A stretch of 5,103 nt of DNA from positions 1-5,103 of the forward strand of contig CAMLSB010000138.1 of NCBI GenBank assembly GCA_946482565.1. The letters are read 5' to 3'. The notes below the pieces were generated by a model. That model saw only the letters and a list, made by a program, of their open reading frames with translations. It did not search any database and had not been told where the DNA came from. Below are positions 1-5,103 of the stretch, piece by piece. This DNA is from an uncultured Lysobacteraceae bacterium (lineage in GTDB: Bacteria > Pseudomonadota > Gammaproteobacteria > Xanthomonadales > Xanthomonadaceae). The position numbers were made by a program, and so were the translations under genes. Within the stretch, counting starts at the first letter, position 1, and each line of letters begins with the position of its first letter.

Positions 1-540
1 GGCGACGCGCTGCAATCGCTCGCGTTCGAACGCCTCGCCGCCGCGCCGCTGCCGGCCGAAGCGCGCGTGGCGATGCTGCGCGAGCTCGCCGTCGCCGCCG
101 GGGCCGCCGGTATGTGCGGCGGCCAGGCGCTCGACATCGGCGCGACCGGCACGCGCATGCCGCTGCTCGCGCTCGAAGCCATGCATGCACTGAAGACCGG
201 CGCGCTGCTGCGCGCGGCCGTGCGCCTGGGCGCGCTTGCCGGCGATGCCGGCGCCGACGACAGCGCCGCGCTCGACCGCTACGCCAACGCGCTCGGACTC
301 GCGTTCCAGGTGCGCGACGACCTGCTGGACGTCGAAGGCGACAGCACCACGCTCGGCAAGACCGCCGGCAAGGACCAGGCGCAGGCCAAGGCGACCTTCC
401 CCGCGCTGATCGGCGTGGACGCCTCGCGCGAGCGCCTGCTGGCGCTGGCGGCGGAAATGGAGGCAGCATTGGCACCGTTGGGCGGGCGCGGCGCGGCACT
501 GGCCGCGCTGGCCAGGCAGGTCGTCGAGCGCGACCACTGA
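1..540 (+). CDS. ispA: Farnesyl/geranyl diphosphate synthase (IspA), C-terminal part, 5' end outside the window
   Basis: Trans-prenyltransferase that condenses isopentenyl diphosphate with allylic diphosphates to make C15 (or C20) prenyl diphosphates in the cytoplasm, feeding quinone, undecaprenyl and carotenoid synthesis. The reading frame is open from base 1, so the start and the first Asp-rich motif (DDxxD) lie upstream. Of the 179 visible residues, GDALQ is at 1-5, MCGGQALDI at about 38-46, KTGAL at 65-69, the second Asp-rich motif DDLLD (Mg-diphosphate binding) at 106-110, preceded by FQVR, and GKTAGKD at 119-125. All are hallmark IspA motifs in the usual order, and the C-terminus ends normally at TGA. 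E. coli IspA is 299 residues, so roughly 60% is visible. The family is certain, but product chain length (FPP or GGPP) cannot be read here because the determining region before the first DDxxD is missing. The next gene starts 60 bp downstream on the same strand. Confidence 0.95.
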   Translation, partial: GDALQSLAFERLAAAPLPAEARVAMLRELAVAAGAAGMCGGQALDIGATGTRMPLLALEAMHALKTGALLRAAVRLGALAGDAGADDSAALDRYANALGLAFQVRDDLLDVEGDSTTLGKTAGKDQAQAKATFPALIGVDASRERLLALAAEMEAALAPLGGRGAALAALARQVVERDH

Positions 541-591
541 CGCAAGCACGAAGGCAGGGCGCAACAAGGCAAGACCACCACCACTGACGCC

Positions 592-597
592 GGGGAG
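592..597 (+). promoter_or_regulatory. Ribosome binding site of the CHASE2 gene
   Basis: GGGGAG lies 3 nt before the ATG at 601. The sequence is a good purine-rich Shine-Dalgarno, but the spacing is shorter than usual. No other in-frame start upstream is possible within the open frame, and the next in-frame candidates would remove the charged N-terminal segment. The start at 601 is therefore preferred but not beyond doubt. Confidence 0.55.
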
Positions 598-600
598 CGC

Positions 601-2463
601 ATGGCGGGCGAAGGGGAAAAAGCGAAGCGATGGCACCAACGCCTGCTGGCGCGCGCGGAAGCGTTGCTGGCGTGGCTCGGCTTCACCTTCGTCACGCGCT
701 GGGGCGGCTTCGAACGCGGCTACCGGCGCCCTTACGCGCGCCTCGCGCTGCGCCTGCGCTTCGGCTTCTACCCGTTGCTCGCGATCGCGGCGCTCGGCTG
801 GCTCGGCTGGGACTGGACCCACGACCGCAACCTCGCCTCGGCCGAAAACGCGATCTTCGACCAGGTCATCTCGCTGCGACCCTTCGAACCGCCGCGCTCG
901 GGCCAGGTCGTCGTGGTGGAGATCGACGACTGCTCGATCGAGTACTACCGCAATCGCGGCGAAGGCGGCTGGCCTTGGAGCCGGCAGCGCCACGCCGACC
1001 TGCTCGACGCGCTCGACCGCGACGGCGTGCGCGCGGCCGGCTACGACGTGCAGTTCATCGAGCATTCGCGCGTCGATCCCGGTGGCGACGATGCGCTCGA
1101 GGCGATGGCCGAAGGCGGCGCCGGGCGCTTCGTGTTCGGTTCGACGCTGCCGCCGCAGGCGCTCGCCGACGCCGGCAACACGGTGCCGGTCTCGCAGGCG
1201 CCGGGTGCGTTCGCGATCGCGCCGCATCCGGCGCGGCCCGGCCCCGGGATCCTGCTGCTGTGGCCGTACGGCAAGGCGATGGCGCGCCACAGCGCACTGC
1301 TCGACGCCGACCGCGACGACGATGGCCTGGTGCGCGACGTACGCCTGCGCCGCGAACATGGCGACTGGGCGCTGCCGTCGATCTCGCTAGCGCTCGCCGC
1401 GGTCGCGACCGGACGCGCGCCCGCGTCGTTCCCGGCGAGCGTGCGCATCAACTGGCGCACGCAGCATCCGATGCCCTACGTGAGCGCCGCCGACCTGATC
1501 GAAGGCAGGCCGGTGTGCGACCTGCAGGGTCCGCCGCCGAAACTCGACGGCACGATCGCGATGGTGGGCTACACCGCCGCCGGCCTCAACGACGCGAAGC
1601 CGACGCCGGTCAATCCGTCGATGCCCGGCGTGCAGGTGCATGCCGAAGCGATCGAGGCGCTGGTCGCGGGCACCGGCATCTGGATGCCGCCGGCCGGCTT
1701 CAAGTACCTGCTCGCGTCGCTGCTGGTCGCGCTCACCTGCTTCGTGTTCGGGCGCGGCGAACCGTCGTGGGACATGGACTCGATCTTCGTCGCCGGCAAC
1801 CTGGTGCTGCTCGCGGCGGCGTTCGTCGGGCTGACCGCGTTCGGCGTGTTCTTCGACATCTTCGCCGCGCTCGGCTTCGTCAGCCTCGTGTTCGGCCTGT
1901 GCCGCAGTTATGCGGCGACGCAGCGCGGGCGCGCGATCGGCAACGACGACTACCGCCCGCAGTTCGATCCGGACCGCGACCGCTGGCTCGCACTCGCGCG
2001 ATTGCGCTTCGTGCCAGACGCCGGGCTTGGCGACGTCGAGCTCGGCCACCGCATCCGCGAATATCGCCGGCGCCTGCGCGGCTGGCTGTATCGCGGCACC
2101 GAGGCGATCGCGATCGAAGGCGTCGTCGAATACAAGCACTGGCTGTGGGAATCGCTGCTCGACGTGAACGTGCTGGTGTGGAGCGGCCCCGACCGCGCGA
2201 CCGTCGCCGCCACCGCCGAGCGCGAGCTGCGCGAACTGCAGGCCTGGCTGTCCGGCCGCGACGACGTGCTGCCCGACGACGGCAGCGTACGCGTGGCCAG
2301 CCTGGTCAGCGCCGCCGTGGGCGAGGATGAATCGCTCGCCGACACCCGCGCGCGGGTCTGCTCGGTGCTGGGGCGGCTGCTCGCGACGACGGAGGAGCGC
2401 GCGCTGTCGGAACACGACGCTTTCTCGGCCGACGAAGCCGGTCCGGCGGTGCCACCAGCCTGA
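601..2463 (+). CDS. CHASE2-domain membrane sensor protein with an unassigned cytoplasmic tail
   Basis: Inner-membrane protein of 620 residues. The first 53 residues are rich in Arg and Trp. A hydrophobic helix follows at about 54-70. Residues about 80-360 form a periplasmic CHASE2-type sensor: VVVVEIDD (103-110), GGWPWSRQRHADLL (122-135), the GYDVQF stretch (147-152), a DxDGhhR-like element DDDGLVRD (239-246), and DGTIAMVGYTAAG near 316-328. Three more hydrophobic helices lie at about 367-383, 394-412 and 414-434; CHASE2 followed by three helices is the family's usual plan. In most CHASE2 proteins a catalytic output domain follows (adenylate cyclase, histidine or Ser/Thr kinase, GGDEF). Here residues about 435-620 show no cyclase, kinase, GGDEF, EAL or HD motif. 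The tail contains a Trp-rich block at 493-528 and ends in an Ala/Glu/Pro-rich stretch. The ligand is unknown. It lies 84 bp before an exported M48 protease gene on the same strand. CHASE2 assignment is confident; function is inference. Confidence 0.85.
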   Translation: MAGEGEKAKRWHQRLLARAEALLAWLGFTFVTRWGGFERGYRRPYARLALRLRFGFYPLLAIAALGWLGWDWTHDRNLASAENAIFDQVISLRPFEPPRSGQVVVVEIDDCSIEYYRNRGEGGWPWSRQRHADLLDALDRDGVRAAGYDVQFIEHSRVDPGGDDALEAMAEGGAGRFVFGSTLPPQALADAGNTVPVSQAPGAFAIAPHPARPGPGILLLWPYGKAMARHSALLDADRDDDGLVRDVRLRREHGDWALPSISLALAAVATGRAPASFPASVRINWRTQHPMPYVSAADLIEGRPVCDLQGPPPKLDGTIAMVGYTAAGLNDAKPTPVNPSMPGVQVHAEAIEALVAGTGIWMPPAGFKYLLASLLVALTCFVFGRGEPSWDMDSIFVAGNLVLLAAAFVGLTAFGVFFDIFAALGFVSLVFGLCRSYAATQRGRAIGNDDYRPQFDPDRDRWLALARLRFVPDAGLGDVELGHRIREYRRRLRGWLYRGTEAIAIEGVVEYKHWLWESLLDVNVLVWSGPDRATVAATAERELRELQAWLSGRDDVLPDDGSVRVASLVSAAVGEDESLADTRARVCSVLGRLLATTEERALSEHDAFSADEAGPAVPPA

Positions 2464-2465
2464 AT

Positions 2466-2489
2466 GCGCCGGCCGCTGCCTGCCGGCGC
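2466..2489 (+). other. GC-rich hairpin directly after the CHASE2 gene stop
   Basis: A perfect 8-bp inverted repeat, GCGCCGGC (2466-2473) and GCCGGCGC (2482-2489), with an 8-nt loop, starts 2 nt after the TGA at 2461-2463. It would be a very stable RNA stem. No U-run follows (the next bases are TGGCCTGCC), so it does not fit an intrinsic terminator. It may protect the 3' end of the upstream message, make RNA polymerase pause, or be a chance product of high GC. Confidence 0.4.
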
Positions 2490-2532
2490 TGGCCTGCCTC
2501 CTCCCCCCATCGCGTTTCCACGGGTGTCACGC

Positions 2533-2538
2533 AGGGGA
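2533..2538 (+). promoter_or_regulatory. Ribosome binding site that fixes the M48 protease start at 2548
   Basis: AGGGGA sits 9 nt before the ATG at 2548. That start gives a protein opening with a classic signal peptide. The earlier in-frame ATG at 2464 lies directly behind the CHASE2 stop codon and has no Shine-Dalgarno. It also overlaps the stem of the hairpin and would add 28 Pro/Arg-rich residues in front of the signal peptide. Confidence 0.75.
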
Positions 2539-2547
2539 ATCTCCGCC

Positions 2548-3930
2548 ATGAAGCCGACCACGCCGGCCAGCCGCTCCAGCCTCCGCGCGTTCCGCGGCCA
2601 CGCGTTCCTCGCCGGCGCGCTCCTCGCCGGCGCCATCGGAGCCATCGCCCTGCCCGCCCTCGCCGCGTCGATGGCGGCGCTCGTCCACAAGCCGTCGGTC
2701 GACGTGCGCGGCGCGCCCGACTTCAAGTCGCCCGCGCTGGTCACGCTCAAGCGGGATGCGAAGCTCGAGGTCTCCGGCCAGCAGGGCCTGTGGTTCCAGG
2801 TGAAGCTCGCCGACGGCCGCACCGGCTACGTGCGCGTCAACGACGTGCGCATGGCCTACGCCGGCAACGAAGGCGGCGACGCGAACGTGCGCGCGTTGTT
2901 CACCGGCAAGGCCGGCAAGGGCCGCGTCACCGAAACCGCGGGCGTGCGCGGCCTCGACGAAAGCAGCCTCGCCGCCGCCGGCTACGACGCGACGCAGCTC
3001 GCGGCGATGGAAGCCAACCGCGTCGGCGCGGACGATGCGAGCGCGCAGGCCGCGACCGATGGCTGGGTCGCGATGACGGTGGCGTATCCCGCCGAAGCGG
3101 TCGCGCAGAAGCCTGCCGGCGCTTCCACCCAGAAAGCGAAGCGCAGCGGCTTCGGCTTCGCCCGCGGCCTGCTGTCCATGGCCGGCGTCGGCGGCTCGCT
3201 GGGCGGCGCGGCGATGAACGTCGCCGAGAAATCCATGGGCAAGTCGGAAGAGGAAATGGCGGCGGAGGAAATCGCGCTCGGCCCGGAAATCGCCGGCCGC
3301 GTGCTCGGCGCCGCGCCGCTGTGGGACGACGCGCAGGCGCAGCATCGCGTCAACGTGATCGGCCGCTGGCTCGCCTCGCACACCAGCCGCCCGGACCTGC
3401 CGTGGACCTTCGGCGTGATCGATTCGCCGGAGATCAACGCCTTCGCCGCGCCCGGCGGCTACATCCTGGTGACGCGCGGCATGTACGAACTGCTCGCCGA
3501 CGACGCGGAAGTCGCCGCGGTGCTCGGCCACGAGATCGGGCACGTCGTGCAGCGCGACCACTACACCGTGATCCACAAGCAGGAAGTCGCGCAGGCGGGC
3601 ACCGAACTGGTATCCAGCCAGATCAACGTCGGTGGCGGCCTGGCCGGCGCGTTCGCGAAGGATTACGCGACGCGTTACGGCGCGAAGGTGCTGCTGACCA
3701 GCCTCGACCGCGAGGCGGAGTTCCGCGCCGACCAGGCGTCCGAGGTGTACCTTGCGCGCTCGGGTTTCGATCCGCTGTCGCTGTATGCGGTGCTGCAGAA
3801 GATGACCGCGTTTGGCACGAAGTCCGCCGCGCTCGCGCAGCTGTACAAGACCCATCCGCCGTTGGACCAGCGCCTGGACCGCATCGACACCGTCGCCAAC
3901 CCCGGCGTCACCGCCTACGACAGGCGCTGA
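2548..3930 (+). CDS. Exported M48-family zinc metalloprotease with N-terminal SH3-like domain
   Basis: A 460-residue exported protease. Residues 1-40 form a signal peptide: a basic n-region, a hydrophobic core at about 19-36, and a cleavage site near ALAAS. No lipobox Cys is present, so it is probably a soluble periplasmic protein. Residues about 44-104 resemble a bacterial SH3 domain (VDVRGAPDFKSP, the GLWFQVKLADGRTGYVRV stretch). Residues about 105-230 form a linker with a VRGLDESSL segment (133-141) and a Gly-rich part. Residues about 240-450 are the peptidase: INAFAAPGGYILVTRGM (296-312), zinc motif HEIGH (328-332; His328, His332, catalytic Glu329), third ligand Glu391 in EFRAD (391-395), and THPPLDQRL (435-443). 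All catalytic residues are intact. Relatives such as BepA and LoiP degrade or help assemble outer-membrane proteins, so an envelope quality-control role is likely, but the substrate is unknown. It follows the CHASE2 gene by 84 bp and is convergent with the DUF4870 gene. Confidence 0.92.
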   Translation: MKPTTPASRSSLRAFRGHAFLAGALLAGAIGAIALPALAASMAALVHKPSVDVRGAPDFKSPALVTLKRDAKLEVSGQQGLWFQVKLADGRTGYVRVNDVRMAYAGNEGGDANVRALFTGKAGKGRVTETAGVRGLDESSLAAAGYDATQLAAMEANRVGADDASAQAATDGWVAMTVAYPAEAVAQKPAGASTQKAKRSGFGFARGLLSMAGVGGSLGGAAMNVAEKSMGKSEEEMAAEEIALGPEIAGRVLGAAPLWDDAQAQHRVNVIGRWLASHTSRPDLPWTFGVIDSPEINAFAAPGGYILVTRGMYELLADDAEVAAVLGHEIGHVVQRDHYTVIHKQEVAQAGTELVSSQINVGGGLAGAFAKDYATRYGAKVLLTSLDREAEFRADQASEVYLARSGFDPLSLYAVLQKMTAFGTKSAALAQLYKTHPPLDQRLDRIDTVANPGVTAYDRR

Positions 3931-3933
3931 CCC

Positions 3934-3989
3934 GTAGAGCCGATCCATGGTCGGCTCCAGTGGCGCAGCCGACCATGGATCGGCTCTAC
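3934..3989. repeat. Inverted pair of GTAG-headed REP/SMAG-type palindromic repeats
   Basis: Two 23-bp copies face each other. Copy one is 3934-3956 on the + strand; copy two is 3967-3989 on the - strand. They are exact reverse complements, separated by a 10-nt loop (CCAGTGGCGC). Each begins with GTAG and then carries a near-palindrome, AGCCGA-T-CCATGG-TCGGCT, with one unpaired T. This architecture (GTAG head plus a short palindrome around CCATGG) matches the SMAG class of REP elements abundant in Stenotrophomonas and relatives. Such elements are thought to be mobilised by RAYT (Y1, IS200-like) transposases encoded elsewhere. The pair starts 3 nt after the M48 stop, and its distal head contains the DUF4870 stop codon. 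As RNA it can fold on either strand into a 23-bp stem, which could protect or end both convergent messages. There is no U-tract, so it is not a standard intrinsic terminator. Confidence 0.85.
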
Positions 3990-4420
3990 AGCAGCCGGAT
4001 CGTCAGGGGATAGCGGTAGGGCTCGCCGGACCAGGCCTTCATGGCGGCGACGATGCTGCAGACCAGCCACATCAGCGAGATCAGCACGATCACCAGCGCG
4101 AGCACGATGCCCGCCGGCGCGGTCAGGATGATCCCGAGGCCCAGCGTGAGCACCGTCGCTCCCACCAGCACGAAGCCGATCACCGCGGCGATCGCGGCGT
4201 ACAGGAACATGCTGAGGTTGAAGTTGAAGGCCTCGCGCGCATGCGCCGCAATGAACGGCGACGCATCGCGCTTGAGCAGGTAGACGATGCCAGCGCCGAG
4301 CATGCCGGCCACGCCGGCGATCCAGCTCGTGCACAGCGCCAGCACCAGCGCGGCGATGTGCGCGAGCGCCGCCCACTGGCGCTCGCTTTCGCTCGGGGAG
4401 TCCTGTTCGATCGCGTTCAT
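3986..4420 (-). CDS. DUF4870 (Tic20-like) small membrane protein
   Basis: A 144-residue integral membrane protein. The family signature is clear: AALAHIAALV (17-26), a membrane region to about 49, then LLKRDASPFIAAHAREAFNF (48-67), two long hydrophobic segments at about 69-98 and 100-127, and the terminal KAWSGEPYRYPLTIRLL (128-144). The length is typical of the family. The function of DUF4870 proteins is not established; resemblance to the Tic20 fold is only structural and no transport activity should be assumed. The start at 4420 is chosen because GGAGGA precedes it and the acidic, polar N-terminus (NAIEQDSPSESERQW) is family-like. A TTG start at 4486 would add 22 unlikely residues. The TAG stop (3986-3988) lies inside the GTAG head of the adjacent repeat. 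pmbA ends 93 bp upstream on the same strand. Confidence 0.9.
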   Translation of the reverse strand: MNAIEQDSPSESERQWAALAHIAALVLALCTSWIAGVAGMLGAGIVYLLKRDASPFIAAHAREAFNFNLSMFLYAAIAAVIGFVLVGATVLTLGLGIILTAPAGIVLALVIVLISLMWLVCSIVAAMKAWSGEPYRYPLTIRLL

Positions 4421-4424
4421 GCTG

Positions 4425-4430
4425 TCCTCC
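4425..4430 (-). promoter_or_regulatory. Ribosome binding site that fixes the DUF4870 start at 4420
   Basis: On the minus strand GGAGGA stands 4 nt before the ATG at 4420 (5 nt from the GGAGG core). It is one of the closest matches to the Shine-Dalgarno consensus in the window, and it rules out the longer TTG-initiated frame beginning at 4486. Confidence 0.8.
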
Positions 4431-4457
4431 GGTGCGCCGCACCCGGCGCTTTCGTGC

Positions 4458-4486
4458 AATGTCGATGCAGCGGCGCCCGGCGTCAA
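4458..4486 (-). promoter_or_regulatory. Candidate sigma-70 promoter for the DUF4870 gene
   Basis: On the minus strand TTGACG (4481-4486, five of six matches to the -35 consensus) is followed after exactly 17 nt by GACATT (4458-4463, three of six matches to the -10 consensus). It lies in the 93-bp gap between pmbA and the DUF4870 gene and would give a leader of about 30 nt ahead of the Shine-Dalgarno. The weak -10 makes this tentative. If real, the DUF4870 gene can be transcribed independently of pmbA. Confidence 0.35.
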
Positions 4487-4513
4487 GTCCGCGCGGTCAC
4501 CCGTCCGCGTGGC

Positions 4514-5103
4514 TCACGCATTGCCGCCGGCAACGGTCATGGCGCCGACCAGGATCGGGCCGGTGCGGATGTGCGAGCGCGGGTCGACGTCGCTGCCAAC
4601 GGCCTCGATCGCGGCGAACATGGCGCGGAGGTTGCCCGCGACGGTCACGCCGTCGACCGGCGCGACGATCTCGCCGCCTTCGACGAGGAAACCGGCGGCC
4701 CCGCGCGAATAATCGCCGGTGACGGCGTTGACGCCCTGCCCCATCAATTCGGTGACGAGGAAGCCGCGGCCCATGCCGCGCAGCATGTCGTCCAGCGTGC
4801 CGGCATTCGCGGCGACGTCGAGGTTGTGCACGCCGCCGGCATTGGCGGTGGTTTCCAGGCCGAGCCTGCGCGCGGAATAGCTGCCGAGCACGTAGCGCTG
4901 CAGCACGCCGTCGCGCACCAGCGGGGATTCGCGCGTGGCCACGCCTTCGGCATCGAACGCCGCGGAGCGCAATCCGCGCGGGAGGAACGGCCGTTCGTCG
5001 ATCGCGAACCAGCCGGGGAACAGCTGCGTGCCCGCGCTGTCGAGCAGGAAGCTGGCGCGGCGGTACAGCGCGCCGCCCGAGATCGCGCCGAGCAGGTGGC
5101 CGA
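4514..5103 (-). CDS. pmbA: PmbA/TldE metalloprotease-partner protein, C-terminal part, 5' end outside the window
   Basis: Partner subunit of the TldD/TldE (PmbA) cytoplasmic protease. In E. coli this complex matures microcin B17 and helps degrade the antitoxin CcdA. TldD carries the zinc site; PmbA/TldE is the subunit without it. The frame continues to the right edge, with first complete codon at 5101. The 195 visible residues correspond to a bit over 40% of the roughly 450-residue family length. Seen in order: GHLLGAISGGALYRRASFLL (1-20), FDAEGVATRE (49-58), the YSARRLGLETTANAGGVHN block (75-93), TELMGQGVNAVTGDYSRGAA (117-136), GFLVEGGEI (137-145) and VAGNLRAMF (154-162), ending in a short IRTGPILVGAMTVAGG tail. 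All match the PmbA C-terminus closely; the MGQGVN and TGDYSRGA(A)GF blocks are diagnostic. TTG at 4972 is not a real start, because the similarity continues upstream of it. A separate tldD gene is expected elsewhere in the genome. Confidence 0.95.
   Translation of the reverse strand, partial: GHLLGAISGGALYRRASFLLDSAGTQLFPGWFAIDERPFLPRGLRSAAFDAEGVATRESPLVRDGVLQRYVLGSYSARRLGLETTANAGGVHNLDVAANAGTLDDMLRGMGRGFLVTELMGQGVNAVTGDYSRGAAGFLVEGGEIVAPVDGVTVAGNLRAMFAAIEAVGSDVDPRSHIRTGPILVGAMTVAGGNA

Noticed and set aside
1303..1338. EF-hand-like calcium loop DADRDDDGLVRD in the CHASE2 protein
   Set aside because: A D-x-DG-hydrophobic-x-R element at this place is a common feature of CHASE2 domains, and there is no flanking helix-loop-helix evidence for calcium binding.
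630..2330. Open frame of 566 codons in a second + strand frame inside the CHASE2 gene
   Set aside because: Extremely Arg/Ala-rich product with no hydrophobic segments; it is a +2 shadow of the GC-rich coding frame.
1387..2415. Open frame of 342 codons on the minus strand opposite the CHASE2 gene
   Set aside because: Composition (Arg, Ala, Gly, His, Glu) is that of an antisense shadow, with no signal or motif. The + strand frame has a clear sensor domain and membrane helices.
2464..2547. Earlier ATG start for the M48 protease, directly after the CHASE2 stop
   Set aside because: It lacks a Shine-Dalgarno, overlaps a stable hairpin and puts 28 Pro/Arg-rich residues before the signal peptide. 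The ATG at 2548 has AGGGGA at proper spacing.
2527..3948. Long open frame of 473 codons on the minus strand opposite the M48 protease gene
   Set aside because: It mirrors an unmistakable protease gene, its product is Arg/His/Ala/Gly-rich without domain motifs, and in DNA of this GC content stop codons are rare in antisense frames.
3934..3989. Classical intrinsic terminator at the inverted repeat
   Set aside because: The stem is strong, but no T-run follows on either strand, and the GTAG heads and CCATGG core identify it as a REP/SMAG-type repeat pair. A role in 3'-end formation remains possible.
3915..4442. Alternative minus-strand frame of 175 codons overlapping the DUF4870 gene
   Set aside because: Arg-rich shadow that lacks membrane helices, whereas the neighbouring frame encodes a textbook DUF4870 protein.

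Overview
The window is a GC-rich (about 70%), densely coding piece of ordinary bacterial chromosome. It most likely comes from a gammaproteobacterium of the Xanthomonadaceae/Lysobacteraceae type (Lysobacter, Luteimonas, Stenotrophomonas or Xanthomonas relatives). Three things suggest this: strong third-position GC bias, the ispA and pmbA sequence types, and a pair of GTAG-headed palindromic repeats of the SMAG/REP kind known from Stenotrophomonas and relatives. The genus is inferred from pattern recognition and was not tested by a search.

Layout, left to right. (1) Positions 1-540, + strand: the C-terminal 60% or so of ispA (farnesyl/geranyl diphosphate synthase). (2) Positions 601-2463, +: a 620-residue membrane protein with a periplasmic CHASE2 sensor domain, three C-terminal membrane helices, and a cytoplasmic tail of about 185 residues that I cannot assign to any known output domain. 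(3) Positions 2548-3930, +: an exported 460-residue M48 zinc metalloprotease with an N-terminal SH3-like domain, 84 bp after the CHASE2 gene. (4) Positions 3934-3989: two inverted GTAG-headed repeats forming a perfect 23-bp stem, wedged between convergent genes. (5) Positions 3986-4420, - strand: a 144-residue DUF4870/Tic20-like membrane protein whose TAG stop lies inside the repeat. (6) Positions 4514-5103, -: the C-terminal 195 residues of PmbA/TldE, running off the right edge.

The three + strand genes are co-oriented with gaps of 60 and 84 bp and could be transcribed together. However, ispA (isoprenoid synthesis) has no obvious functional tie to the other two. The CHASE2 protein and the secreted SH3-M48 protease both face the periplasm, so they are the most interesting pair: possibly an envelope sensor with an envelope protease. 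pmbA and the DUF4870 gene run in the opposite direction, separated by 93 bp that holds a candidate promoter for the DUF4870 gene. No RNA genes, CRISPR arrays, transposases or phage genes were seen, and no gene-free stretch exceeds 100 bp. Nothing here is clearly a new defence or mobile system. The best leads are the unassigned CHASE2 tail, the CHASE2/M48 pairing, and the repeat pair that supplies a stop codon.
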